A DNA stretch of 64,000 nucleotides from Mercenaria mercenaria (GCF_021730395.1 NC_069371.1:46944001-47008000), one strand, 5' to 3'. Shown: positions 11,337 to 22,928, numbered from the stretch's first letter. Notes: generated from the letters alone by a model not told the origin. Program-made: numbers and translations.

Positions 11337-12685
11337 ATTAAGAAACCAAAGCTTTCTTTTTATCAAAATGTCATGTTTACTTTATCTTACTGAAAACTGA
11401 ACAAGGAGGGCAACAGGAAGAATAACGTCGACAATAAATGTGCAACTAGTCGAAGATACAGGTTGGTTCTATAATCACAAAAGGTGGAAATAGAATTGTA
11501 TTCAAGGTTCATCCTTTGCCTTATGGTATGTAACGTTAGATCTATATATCTTTATAGTTTATTGAAACTAACTGTGCAATAAACATGTTAAAATACCTTA
11601 ACTACATAGTTCATGTGTTCAGTTTTAATCTTGTTGTTGTCCAACGTGTTGCTCTTTTGTGTTTTATATTGTTTAAAATGATTTGTGAATTATTTCATAT
11701 GCATTTTTCATCAATGCAGAGTAACAGATCGTCTTGGACACTTCTGAAATGATATTAAACAAACTTAACATCTTGCACAACTTTTTCTATAAGTTCAGTA
11801 GCAGTCTCACGTCTTTTATTATTCCATTGTGTTGAGTATACGTTATGTATCAAACTATTACATGTAGTTTATAAAGGTATTAAAATCTGTTCAATGCATC
11901 TAGATTAACACATGTTCCGCAAAGGATCCATCAAATTCCATTTAACGAATTTATTTTAGAATGTCACTGTGTTTTTTTTTCATTCAAATCTAGCATCTTG
12001 TACAGACTTTTGTAATTGCACAAATAATTATCTTCTTCACCCATCGGCGGCTGCTGGAATTGCACACGTAGCACCAAATGAGTATCGTTCAGTAAACTGC
12101 ACGTTTCGGATATAACGATGTGAGTGATGTGAGTTATGTCATCAGTCGTAGGTAGTTGATGAGTGAGCCTGTGAAATGCTCCGTGTGATCTTAAGCAACG
12201 CCTAAGGCAAGTGCAAGAGTCATATGGGCTTATCCGTACAGTTGTTTTTTATTCTGTCTTTCAACTAATTACACAGCCCGGTACAGTGTATATTGTTTTG
12301 CTTGTCATTTCAGTGGTAGAATAACTGACTCAAATATAACAACCAAATGAAACCTGACTATTGGGTAGGAATCCGAGCATTCTAACGAAATTAAAGAAAG
12401 AAAAAAGAACTAAAACTTTGTGTAAAATCATAATTGCAGTAGTTGCACAGACGACAGACATGCCACAACATTATACATCGTCTCTTTGTTGTTCTTTGGA
12501 ACCTGTGGCGTTATATTTTCTGATCCTACAATCACAAATGTATGTGCAAAATATCGGTAATATTTATATAAATGTTTCTAAGGCTGATCATGTTTATTAT
12601 TTGGCTCATATTTCATGGAAAACATTTTTAATTTTCAAGAGAAATACAAATGTAGCAAGTAAAGAATGACTCGGATCAATATTAT
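11337..12685. other. Intergenic, nothing recognised
   Basis: Contains an open frame of about 102 codons at 12361-12669, lysine-rich at its start, with no recognisable family, start context or splice support. I do not call it a gene. Confidence 0.4.
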
Positions 12686-12831
12686 ATAAATATTGCATTC
12701 CTGAGAGGGTGATATGAAAAATGTTCACCGCGAGATATATGAATATTGACCGAGGCGCCAGCCGAGGTCTATATTCATATTTCGAGGGGTGAACATTTTT
12801 CATATCACCCTCTCAGGAATGCAATATTTAT
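12686..12831. repeat. 146-bp near-perfect inverted repeat
   Basis: The left arm (ATAAATATTGCATTCC, then TGAGAGGGTGATATG) returns as its reverse complement to 12831, with a few mismatches near the centre (CGAGGCGCCAGCCGAGG). It resembles a MITE or the hairpin end of a longer element whose second hairpin group may be at 13419-13527, since both contain GGGTGATATGAAAAA. Confidence 0.8.
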
Positions 12832-13055
12832 TTTATTATACCGAAAGATTATAAGGGTCAAAGCATTTACTGGAAAATCAACATAATGATTTATCTAACA
12901 TTAAAAAGTAATTACTAACCAAATAATGAAGACAGAATTAAAGACTCTTTACTTGTCAGCTCTCATAATTTTAGGCGACTTTGCTGTGTAATAAGACTTT
13001 TTTTATAGATTTAGTCGGGACGTTTACATATCGCTGACCTTTATATTTATTCTAA

Positions 13056-13119
13056 TATCTCAACATTGTGTCAATCAGTAGCATTCGTATTTCAACATTG
13101 TGTCAATCAGTAGCATTCG
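13056..13119. repeat. Tandem duplication, 32 bp x 2
   Basis: Two adjacent copies of a 32-bp unit containing CAACATTGTGTCAATCAG differ at one base (TATCT versus TATTT). A recent local duplication. Confidence 0.85.
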
Positions 13120-13418
13120 AAAAACAGCGATAACTTTCTTTTTTCTAAACGAAACATATAAGTGTGAGCACTTATTTTCTTAGTCAGATCATTTCCAAAC
13201 TTATTGTGGTAGTTTCGATTCGATATTTGATGAAAATTTGTTATCGAAATATTTTGCACGTAGCATAAAAAAGAAAAATGGGCTGTGTTCTTACATGCCA
13301 GAAAAGGGTATTAATCCTAAAGTATAATTATGTAAGCGCCTTGTCTGAAAATTTATCGACTCAGTCTTTTAATCAATGCGGAAGTATCAATCTCTCAACG
13401 GGTGATATGAAAAAATAA

Positions 13419-13527
13419 TATCACATGCGCAGAAAAAACAAAATAACGCTGTTGCGCATGTGATATGAAATTATGGATCATATCACTTGCGCAGAAATTG
13501 AAAATAACGATTTTGCGCATGTGATAT
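13419..13527. repeat. Two tandem palindromes of TATCACATGCGCA
   Basis: TATCACATGCGCA and its reverse complement occur as two successive inverted pairs (13419-13466 and 13477-13527) with short AT-rich loops (the second pair's left arm reads CACTTGCGCA). They lie 0.6 kb from the 146-bp inverted repeat, with which they share the GGGTGATATG word. Confidence 0.75.
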
Positions 13528-15429
13528 AAAATCACTGGGGAATATGATATATTATTCAAGTTAAACTAATGGGAAATTTGCATTAGACATTTATGTGAGG
13601 TATAATAATGATTCTTATTGCATTTTACGTCAATATGATGTGTAGAATCTGACATACGTACAGTCATTTTTTAAATTGTTTCTGTTTAAATGAAGAGGAT
13701 TACTGTTTGAACGAACACTCCAAGGAGACGACTGTTCAGGCAACTAATTCTAGTTAACCTTGCAAGGACGGACGTTTAAATGACCTGCTTAAAAGAACGA
13801 GTGTTCAATGTAACACTATTCAAGAGGACGATTTTTGACAAAGACCTTCTTAAAGTTTATAGTTCACACCACTTCATCAAGAACAACAGATGACTGTTCA
13901 AACTCTTCAGAGGACGAAATTTTGGTTTTAGATTACTATCTCTTTAAATAGATGCAAAATTTGGTCACATAGATAAGATTTCGAAAGGCCTACTTAATAG
14001 ACCATACGAAATTATTAAGAGAAACAGATGTATGTTCAAAATTTTTCAGACATTGTGGTTTTAGACATTTATACCACTTTTAATTGCGAAAAAAACCCCG
14101 CTAACATTGAATTAAGTAAATAATGTTTATGCATTTCATACAAACCAAACAAATAATATAACATAAAGTTAGTACAGCTTAATATACTTTGAATAAACAA
14201 ACAATATCATACTTCGTGACAGGTTTAAGAGACCTTGTAATAGACCATTCTCATAATATCCGGAACACACATATGCAGTCTTGGTATAGTGAAAGTACTT
14301 TTCACCAACATTCTTTATCATCTGCAATTGAGGAAATTAACTAATGAAAACGATGCTTATTCAAATAATAAATCGGGATCGGTATCGTAAATTTATCTTA
14401 TCAGGTTGTCATTATACGACCTAAAAGTGCTATGGACACATTAAACTACGCCAAGGACAATGTATACATTTGACATCGAGTTGATATGGTATCAACCTTA
14501 GAGAGCAAGATATACCCCCTTTTGAAAAAATGCCTTCCAACTTTCATCCTCAATGATAGCTGATGTGACATCAGAACGCTCCTTTTTGTGCATTGTTACC
14601 ACGTACAGATGAAAAAAAAAAAAACACTGGCCATTCAAAGCTATTTTTTCAGTGTTAGTAACAATATGTGTACTTCTGATCTCTTTAAATACACCTAATT
14701 TATAGAGACGATGTGACCTTGGATTCACCTGATTTATCTTATCCCACTGATAGTAAGGTGAGCCTTTGCATAAACAGTTATAGAGGTCAAAATTAAATAT
14801 GATCAGTTATAAACTAAAAGGCAATTTAAGAACATGAAAGAGAACAGTAGATACCACCGACAAATCAAGGAACTTGAGTGGATCAACGAACTGCAGACAG
14901 AGACACCAAATGGACTTAACACGAAAGCAAAACTTAGGTTTCTTTGGAGAGAATATAAATAAACTCTATCAATTTAGAACTTAAGTATCATTGACTTTTC
15001 CGGAGGAAAATTGGTTTTAAGTGAACGTGTTGTTACAGTATTAATTTAGTTTTGTTTTGTATGTCAATCAACTCCTTTAATATGTGTGTGTTTCTTTTAA
15101 TTGTATTTCTTTGATTATATCATGTCCTTTATTCTGCCTTTAAGGTACATTTATAAGATCCCAATACATTTTGGTTTCAATTTCACATGTTCCGGTGTTA
15201 ATAAAAACACATCATTTTTTTGGAATTACTTCAAGTTATACGTAAATTTTACTTATATTTTGTTTGATTTAAAATTATTTATTTTTACTTATTTAATTTT
15301 GTTTTTTAGTAATTGCCTGCTGGTTGAATGCAAAATTTTGTAGTTATGTTTGTTTGTCTTCGTCTATTTTTTGAACAATCATATAAGTGTGGTCTATATA
15401 CTTACATTATCCTAAGGTAAAATATTAAG

Positions 15430-15486
15430 GGGCCTCCGTGGCCGAGTGGTTAAGGTCGCTGACTTCAAATCCGTGTCCCGCGTTGG
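15430..15486 (+). mobile_element. Truncated tRNA-derived SINE head
   Basis: GGGGCCTCCGTGGCCGAGTG followed by GTTAAGGTCGCTGACTTCAA is the 5' tRNA-like part, with an A box of the GTGGCCGAGTGG type, of the SINE found at 17190. It is cut before a proper B box, so it is not a functional tRNA gene. Nested inside the Penelope-like remnant. Confidence 0.7.
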
Positions 15487-15716
15487 TATGCTTATGCATT
15501 TATATTGAAATTGTTCCCAATGCTTTACATTCATACTATGAACTTTCATATTAACAGGATAAGTATAGACATTCCCTATGAATCATAAATGTGTTTCGAT
15601 TTTAGCGGGACTTGACGGTGACGTTTAGCAACGTTACGTTAGTTCATGCTTTGTATTTCGTTTGTTGTTTTATTGAGAGAACGCCATGATGTAGAGAATT
15701 ACTCATCATTTGTCAT

Positions 15717-15742
15717 TTTGATAAAGGCCTTAAGGTCGAAAC
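15717..15742 (+). ncRNA. Degenerate hammerhead-ribozyme-like core
   Basis: TTGATAA, a short stem AGGCC with loop TTAA and GGTC, then GAAAC. The arrangement follows the hammerhead core (CUGAUGA, stem II, GAAAC), with the first box changed from CTGATGA to TTGATAA. Penelope-like elements are known to carry hammerheads in their terminal repeats, and this one lies in the 3' part of such a remnant. Stems I and III are not clear; probably dead. Confidence 0.35.
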
Positions 15743-16055
15743 ACTAATAAAACAGAGTGAAAACTGTAGAGTAAGACAATCATCAATGAATTAAACTTTG
15801 TGAAAATGCTACTCATTCTTGACATCAGGTTTTGTATCTTTACGACTCAAGTATCCATCTTAATGATTATTTTTTACAGATGCGCCTTCTTCCCCATACA
15901 AAGTCTGTACCTCGCAGCAATCAAAGTATGGTACCATGTGCAATTCTTAATATGCTAATGCATTTAGAACATTTTATTCTCTACTCTTTAAGTGGATCGC
16001 GACGATTAAGAAATAAAGGGGAAACCCTATTGAATCGTCAGAAAACTTTATCTTA

Positions 16056-16603
16056 TGTAGTTTCAACGATTGTAAAATAATGTTACAAATTATAGATTTC
16101 AACAGGAAGGGCAAAATTAAAAAGTATACAACCGTACAGACAGCATACACATTTACACAAGTGAGCCAACTTTCAACATTACTTTAAATTAATAAAACTA
16201 CCCAATTAAAATACTGGTCATTGAAGATTGCCGAAGCGATTTATATTGCTTTTCAAGATTTATATTGCTTTTGCACAATAAACATAAAAAGGCTAACATT
16301 TTCAGAATTATTGTTTTTATTAGTCAAATCACATTAAAAGAAATTCCATATCAATGAATATGACCACATATATATTCAGTGACGCAACAATTTTACATGC
16401 CTTTACATGCCTTTGTAAATAATTTATATATACGTGTGTTGCAAAAATGGTGCTTGGTGTCAAGGGGAAAGTGTTCAAATTTAAAAAAAAAACTACCTAC
16501 ATGATGTGAGTACATTATTTTTTCATATATTTTTTTGCGGTACATAGAAAACACTATATACAATATATAATATATATACAAAACAGTATATAGTATATAT
16601 ATC
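16056..16603. other. AT-rich spacer after the pseudogene
   Basis: Nothing recognised except a TA-rich stretch at 16550-16603 next to the Thr/Pro repeat. Confidence 0.4.
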
Positions 16604-16747
16604 GAAGTCACTGCAACGTCACCGGAACCTACCCCGACGTCACAAGCACTAACACCGAGACCCACCGAAGTAACCACGACATCAACGGAACTAACCCCGA
16701 CGTCGCAAGCACTTAACCCAACCCCGATGCAACTGGCAACTATCTAA
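16604..16747 (+). other. Thr/Pro-rich mucin-like open stretch with a 63-bp repeat
   Basis: A plus-strand frame reads EVTATSPEPTPTSQAL, TPRPT, then EVTTTSTELTPTSQAL, NPTPM and a short tail to a TAA at 16745. It is two 21-residue units (63-bp period, units starting 16604 and 16667) rich in Thr, Pro and Ser, as in O-glycosylated mucin-type stalks. It is GC-richer than its surroundings. No start codon or exon partner is visible, so it could be part of an exon, a gene relic or a non-coding minisatellite. Confidence 0.4.
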
Positions 16748-17189
16748 CCTTTTTCTTTTTCTGTATTACTTGCAAATGCACGAGTTGCACAATATTGAAA
16801 TTACAGCCACATTGATGTCGATACTAGCTAGACAGGTTCTGTGCCATTGCTATACTGGGCCACTCGGTGTTCTCCTACCATTATAATTTGTGTTGTTTTA
16901 TTCTCGTTTTTTTTTTGTATTGGAGTAGCACAAAGCACATTTATCTAATTTTGCTAGCAATAATAAAAGTGCTTGTATATAGTATATAACTCTCTCTATA
17001 ATACCCGGTCAGTGTTGTACATGTGTACTGCATGTGTCAATACAGTATAGCAATAGATGTATACAAGGCAAACAATAGGCTATGATCAATGCATCAGTTA
17101 TCATGGGCACTCGGGTGAGAAGAACCAAAAGTTTTGCTCAAATTTTATTTTTTGCTTTTCAGTTATTTTTTAATTTTAATGTTAATAAA

Positions 17190-17480
17190 GGGGCCGCCGT
17201 TATCGAGTTGTTAAGGTCGCTGACTTCAAATCACTTGCCCCTCATCGATGTGGGTTCGAGCCTAACTCAGGGCGTTGAATTCCTTATGTGAGGAAGCCAT
17301 CCAGTTGGCTTACGAAAGGTCGGTGGTTCTACCCAGGTGACCGCTCGTGATGAAATAATGCACGGAGGGGCACCTTGGGTCTTCCACCACCATCAAAGCT
17401 GGAAATTCGCCGTATAACCTATAATTATGTCGGTGCGACGTTCCCCGCCCCCCCCCCCCCCCCCCCCCCCCCGCAAAAAA
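17190..17480 (+). mobile_element. tRNA-derived SINE with central domain and poly-C tail
   Basis: The tRNA-like head starts GGGGCCGCCGTTATCGAG and contains the B box GGTTCGAGCC at about 17252. It is followed by a conserved-looking body (GGTGACCGCTCGTGATG, GGCACCTTGGGTCTTCC) and ends in a C run (17446-17472) and A-rich DNA. The type fits the V-SINE/RUDI or MetaSINE-like elements of molluscs; I cannot separate these by eye. Confidence 0.7.
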
Positions 17481-20400
17481 AATAACAAAAAAAGAGAAAA
17501 ATGTTAATTAAACTGATAATCTGCATTTTAAAAGTTTATTTATTGTTTTAAAACATTTTATAATAGACATGGCTTAAATGCATATGCTTATTTCACTGAA
17601 AATACACTTTTAGTCGCAAAATGCTAGAATTCCAAAAAAAAAAAAAAAAAAAATATAAAATAACTTATTTTTTGTGACAGTCTGATAGGAATATAACTTA
17701 TTTACGAATATTTGAAAGCATTATATCAAATTATCTGTTATTGAAATCATGAAATTGCATTTAAATTTAGGCAAACTCCCTAGAATATTGTCCGATGTCC
17801 TTTAAAGTAGAAACTACATAGCTCGCCAAATGCAAACGCTTTTGGCTCAGTTTGACCGAGCTTTTTAATGGACAGTAGTGGAAATGCATGCTACTGTGTG
17901 CGCTATCTATTCCCGGAATGTACTGAACTCATCATTTACACATATTACAATAGTTAGAGACATCCGCAGAGATGTTCATACAGTGGTGTACATAGAAACT
18001 AAGATGGTACACTAGAAAAGGTGCTGTAAAGCCTATAAGTCGATTAAAGATTCGTTTTTGTCAAGCATTTCTTAAGTAACCATGCAGGTAATAATTTTTC
18101 ATAAATGTCGTAGTGTCAAAGTAATAATGCTTAATTTTAATAAAACCAGTGAATTTGATCATTTGCTATCCTAGCAGATATCATAAAATATACAATGATC
18201 AACTGCTGTCTTTTAATATACATTAAATGCTAGGAAACTGTTGCGTTTTAGATGTCACTGTGATATCAGATAACTAGAAATTGTATGGAATTTTTATTGG
18301 AAAATCACACAAAACAGTTTGAGGTCTATCAGATGTTTGTCTGTGTTATCATGTACTACAGGCAACATAGGAAAATTTATGATTCAAGAAATTGTTATAT
18401 AGTATTCATAAGGAAACGGGTTACTGTTTTGATCGGTGAGTGTATCATATTAATATTCTCTTATTTGATTTTGTTTTTCACTCATTCATATGTAATGCGT
18501 AAATGTTAAATAATTATAATGTCACATTTTTGTGCCCCAACAACATTTTGTGTTTGTGGGGATGACGGTGTGAGGGTTCATTTTAACTGGCTAATGTCTG
18601 TATGTCCGATCTTCAGTATGATTTGAATGTGAGGTAATGTACAGTTATGTACAATCTGTTCAGGTTTTGATTCCACTCAGCCAGTCACAGACAAGTGTTA
18701 TGGTCCTTGACATAGAAGAAATGCCGTTTTACTAAGTCTTGCATATAATGTGTTTTAATGCAGAAAAGTAAGTTTGTGTTGCACATATCTCAAAAGCATT
18801 TGAGCTAGAATCATTAAACCTAATAGAAATCTTATTCTGCATGTGAGTTATGCACCTGTGGTTTTGTTTAGTATTCCATTCTGCAAGAACAGAGAAATTG
18901 CCTTGAATTAGTAAAAGATATACATTAAGGATATAAAAGTTTCACTCGAATGTATCATAAATATGTTTTGACCCGGGGTCATAAAACTTACTAATAGGAA
19001 TGATGCTCATTATGTGAAGTCGTATGGTTATAGGGGTTTAATTCCTATTGCTTTGCATCCCAGAGTATTCTATGAGTTTCTTGATTCTTTGGTTTCTTTG
19101 TTTCCTCGTGTAGGGCTAGTCCATCTTTTGACTGCGTATCAAAGGTCGCTATTCATACTTAACCTACCCTGCTTTGCACTTAAATATACCATTTGAGCTT
19201 CTTATTTCTTTGGTGTTTTTTTTTTTCTCGTTTAGGAATAGTCAATTATTTTAACTGGGAACCATATGCCGCTTGTCTTATTAATCACTGATGGTTCAAT
19301 GTAACATCAACGGAGTCTCTAGATTGTATTTTAGTACCTGTAACTTTTGCAATTAATTACTGAGTTCTATTCAGACCATACAGGGCATACAGGCTAACAT
19401 AAATTTCCATTACCGTCCATGAGCAGGCTGAATCAATAAAAGCAGTGAAAAGATCCTTTGGAAGCAAAGAACGCAACAAACAACAACAGAAATTGGGTCT
19501 GTTCATGAGGGGCGTCAAAACTTGCACAGTCTTAAGCGGAATTTTGTTACAGTAAAAATGAATGTTATCCAAGGCTTTAAAGGACCAGAAAATATAACAA
19601 AACTAAGCCGAAGAACGGGGAGACGTTTTACAGCCACCACCTGGCACTTAAAGACCGCTGTTGTATAAGTTATAAAATATGTACCGAGCCTGTACATGTA
19701 TCATTATCGTTTGTGTCATGTGGGGGGAGCTGTGGAGTTTACACTTTTTCTATTTGATGTTTTGTTGTTGTCTCCACACCCGTTATCCGATCCCATCCCA
19801 TGATAACTCATACCCAAAATTTAAGTAACTCATTACCCAAACCTAATGTAATTTTTAATTTTACTTAGTCTTGCATATTTAACAAGTAACACATGACCGA
19901 ACAGTAAGAATAGTTGTCTTACGTACACACATTTAGTTTTCATTAGGTTCAGAAAAATAAAACGATGTGACAAACATTTGCTGAATTTTTTTACCTGCTT
20001 GTTACGCGTTCCCTGTTCGTTTCGTGCTGATTAGTTTTTTGTTTTTTACGGGATCATAACTTAATGAGCATTCAAAGTTTCATTTTCATCGTAGGTGTTA
20101 TATTCATTAATTTCCTTAATTCCCTTTCATTTCCCTTATATATGAATTAATACATTTAATGTTAATATCAACTCCATATGTCTGAAACGGAATACGGAAC
20201 TGAAATCTGAAGAGATATAACCTAGACTCTGTTAGAGATATAACATTGACTCTATTCGCTCAGGGGAAATAAAATGCTTATAGATTGTCACATGTTAAGT
20301 GATTATCGTTTTTTCAATGTTAGTCCTGTCCTTGATATTCAAAGTAATGACAACTGAAGATATTCTGTCTAATGTTGCCTGCCTGGCAATGCACTAGGCT

Positions 20401-21262
20401 AAGCATTCATTTAACAGTTCTCAAATTGTTCTGTTTGATTTTTTCGTAATTCATTATATTTGCTTTCAAGCAGATATTTCTCTTATTTCCGTCATTAGCT
20501 TTATAAAAAGACACTTTTCGAAATTCCGGATGTTGTTACTTTTAAAAACTTTTCAAGAATGGATCACGCAAGCGCCTCGTAAGATCCAGGTCTGGCTAAA
20601 TCCCCTAGAGCCGATCACACCATTGCAGATCATGTTACTGTTATAATAACCCTATATAAGTATGCATATTTCATAAATATTAACGTTACACAAATATTCT
20701 TGGATCAAATTATTTTTAAATGTGTAGATATAAGTCATTTCACGTACATCTAAAATAGGAAGTGCCTACAGTTATGCAAAATAATAGCAGATTCGATTTT
20801 TTTTTCACGACAGGTAATTAAATGCGCAACACCACTAGCATCGCATTATTTCTTTAAACGTTTTCCGTTCCCATGACTATCTTAAGAAGATGAATTTGCG
20901 TTTTAGAGACACATAACTTCCAACGTAGGTACTACTGAATCCAATGCTATGTAAAGTGATGGAAATTCTTTAAATACAAACAAAACAATCTCTGACTCAA
21001 AATATGACTCAGAGTTACTATGTCTTCTGGTCCTTTGAGGTCATCGGGTACATTCAATTTTACTATAACAAAACTCCGCGTTAGTGGGGCGTTAGTGGTT
21101 TTGCAAATTTCATTACCTGTCATGAACTGACTGAATTAAACCTAGTTTGTTATTATTTTCCTTGGTTGACTCCTACGCTTCTTAGTGGTCTTTTTAGAGA
21201 TTTTAGCGATATGTTTCAGAATATGCCAATAATACTTCGAAACATGTTTCAGAAAAATAGAA
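17481..21262. other. Intergenic region upstream of the GPCR, with repeat fragments
   Basis: No gene recognised. 18527-18960 starts TTTTTGTGCCCCAACAA and reads like another phrase-repeat element. 19430-19690 and 20995-21125 are fragments of the dispersed family seen twice at 38085-38610 (TCATGAACAGACTC type). 17632-17653 is an A run. The GPCR promoter should lie at the right end, but no element stands out. Confidence 0.45.
19430..19690 (-). repeat. Dispersed repeat, TCATGAACAGACTC family
   Basis: Read on the minus strand it contains CATGAACAGACCC, TTGCGTTCTTTGCTTCCAA, AGGATCTTTTCACTG and AACGTCTCCCCGTT in the same order as the copies at 38085-38610, with a partial copy at 44290-44405. Family unknown; non-coding. 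Confidence 0.65.
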
Positions 21263-22411
21263 ATGGATCAGTCGCTTACACAATATCCAGAACACAGATT
21301 TGCTGTTTTGTTATGGAAGTGCTTCCCACCAGTATTTATTGTTATTGGCACTTGTGGTAACTTGTTGACGATAACAGTGCTCAGTCAAAGAAAAAACCGG
21401 AACTCTGCGACGTCAGTGTATATTACCATGTTGGCATCATGTGACATAGTTGCACTATGGACACCTCTTCTAACGCATTGGATAAAGTACACATTCGAAA
21501 TTGATTTGACGGACTTATCATCCCTGAATTGCAAGATTTTCTTCATTTTGACTTACTTTTCATTGCAATGTTCGTCCTTAATGATAGTTGTCGTGACGTC
21601 AGAACGCGCCATTAGTGTGTTGCTACCACACAAAGTCAAGAACAAATGCAGACCCCGCAATGCCATCGCAGTGTCAGTTACAATTTGTGTATGTCTGCTA
21701 TCCCTAAACATTCATTGGCTTTTCGGCGTTGGTGTTAAATCAGTTGATACATACCAACCTAATAATACGATTGCACAGTTGAAATGTCGACCATTGACAG
21801 AAGACAGCAAGTACTTTATAGAGGCAGTTTGGCCTTGGATAGACCTCTCTATACTTTATCTGATTCCATTGGTAATTTTAATAGCTGCAAGTATAGCTTT
21901 CTTAGGGCACCTTCGCATTAACACACATAGACGTCAAAATCAGATTGCACCTATTACAAATTCAATGACAAAGACATCAAGAAAAAGAATGTCGTCTCAG
22001 TTAACAAAAACGCTACTGACTCTTGACATCGTTTTCTTTTTATGCACAACTCCTGTGACCATCTATATGACCATTTTTACTGGCGCGCTCTCTTCGCCCA
22101 AGCAAAGTCAGTACCACGCAGTTCATGAGCTATGGTGGGCAATTGTGAACATGCTTATGTTTTTTAACAATACGGTGAATTTCATTCTCTACTTTTTGAG
22201 CGGATCTCGATTTAGAGATGAAGTTAAAAACCTACTGTGTCGTAAGAAAAGTAGCTCAATATCTGCTATTACGGGATGTCAAACAATACCGAAAGCGGGG
22301 AAAGATACCAAGATATTAAGTTCAGCGCAAGTTAACAAATGTACAGGGGGAACTAGAGCCACTATTAAACCAACGGCGGGTACTTCAATTGAACATATAG
22401 CTTTAAGCTAA
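21263..22411 (+). CDS. Rhodopsin-class GPCR, putative neuropeptide receptor, intronless
   Basis: A 382-residue seven-transmembrane receptor in one exon. Start context GAAATGG is good, and the N-terminus is only ~20 residues. Class A landmarks: G32-N33 in segment 1; D61 in segment 2 (LASCDIV); C90 before segment 3 and C175 in extracellular loop 2 for the usual disulfide; S-E-R (113-115) in place of D-R-Y; P202 in segment 5; FFLCTTP (258-264) in segment 6, lacking the usual W; and N302 through NFILY (306-310) in place of N-P-x-x-Y. The form NxxxNFxLYxLSG plus an SRFR helix-8 start is typical of FMRFamide-like and related invertebrate peptide receptors. C326 may be palmitoylated, and N168 in loop 2 is a sequon (NNT). 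Expected at the plasma membrane, coupled to G proteins; the ligand cannot be told from sequence. A dead copy lies at 14205-16055, and a block resembling its 3' flank lies at 60300-60650. The missing intron suggests an old retrocopy or a naturally intronless lineage. Confidence 0.92.
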   Translation: MDQSLTQYPEHRFAVLLWKCFPPVFIVIGTCGNLLTITVLSQRKNRNSATSVYITMLASCDIVALWTPLLTHWIKYTFEIDLTDLSSLNCKIFFILTYFSLQCSSLMIVVVTSERAISVLLPHKVKNKCRPRNAIAVSVTICVCLLSLNIHWLFGVGVKSVDTYQPNNTIAQLKCRPLTEDSKYFIEAVWPWIDLSILYLIPLVILIAASIAFLGHLRINTHRRQNQIAPITNSMTKTSRKRMSSQLTKTLLTLDIVFFLCTTPVTIYMTIFTGALSSPKQSQYHAVHELWWAIVNMLMFFNNTVNFILYFLSGSRFRDEVKNLLCRKKSSSISAITGCQTIPKAGKDTKILSSAQVNKCTGGTRATIKPTAGTSIEHIALS

Positions 22412-22928
22412 GCCGAGATACTTAGAAGGCGTTTTCGTTTGGCTATTTATCTTGTCATTTGTTTATTGATTTATGTTTAAGACTCATAACAGCTAGTAAA
22501 AAACTCATTTTGTGTCGTTTATGCACTTTCCACACTGAATTTAAGGGTCTTGATTGATCGAGTAAGGTTAAAGAGATATTTTCTTTAATTTCACTTGCTT
22601 CCGAGATCAAAGTTATTTTATGGGTGTATTTCTATAGAACCAATATACGTAATTTAGAACAAGCAGAGAAGTAATGATCACATTGTCGATTTCTGCACGG
22701 AGATCTTAATATTAATGCCAGAACCTGTCACTAGATCTTTGTTCTGACTGGTTTCATTTTATGTTGAAGTTGACATTCTTTCCTAGTGTGAGTAATGTCG
22801 GTTTTATGAAATAAGGCGGTGTCCTATTACATTAGACTTTAATGCACACATGAATGATCGAATGACATGACATTTATTTATAGACCTTAATTTCGGAATT
22901 CTTTGTAACTGCTCGAAAATGATGTTGG
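22412..22928. other. 3' flank of the GPCR, partly repeated at 60300-60650
   Basis: 22550-22820 aligns with 60395-60645 (shared words ATTGTCGATTTCTGCACG, CATTTTATGTT, TTCCTAGT). No clear AATAAA close to the stop codon. Confidence 0.5.

Larger units (their letters stand above)
14852..15795 (+). mobile_element. Penelope-like retroelement remnant inserted in the GPCR pseudogene
   Basis: The GPCR alignment stops near 14850 and resumes near 15800. Just inside the left edge a plus-strand frame ending at a TAA at 14959-14961 reads ELEWINELQ then TETPNGLN. This resembles the C-terminal end (W-I-x-x-L-x-T-x-x-P-x-G-L-N) of the GIY-YIG endonuclease of Penelope-like elements. About 0.8 kb of T-rich 3' sequence follows, with a SINE head at 15430 and a hammerhead-like core at 15717-15742. 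It is 5'-truncated, as expected of target-primed insertion. The family call rests on one short motif. Confidence 0.5.
14205..16055 (+). pseudogene. Decayed copy of the intronless GPCR at 21263-22411
   Basis: The DNA aligns in order along the receptor gene. 14216-14330 matches its N-terminus and membrane segment 1 (AATATCCGGAACACA versus AATATCCAGAACACA); 14380-14500 covers segments 1-2 (CTATGGACACA); 14540-14700 covers segment 3 and the E-R motif region (CCTCAATGATAGCTG); 14711-14760 covers segment 5; 14768-14850 covers the third intracellular loop. 15806-16055 resumes at segment 6 (ATTCTTGACATCA) and runs through segment 7 (CATTTTATTCTCTACTC) and the start of the tail. About 100 bp for the second extracellular loop are missing, the frame is broken repeatedly, and ~0.94 kb of retroelement-derived DNA interrupts it between loop 3 and segment 6. 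It lies 5 kb upstream of the intact gene in the same orientation, so a tandem duplicate that died is the simplest reading. Confidence 0.85.

Noticed and set aside
12361-12669. A 102-codon open frame
   Set aside because: No recognisable family, poor start and AT-biased composition like its surroundings.
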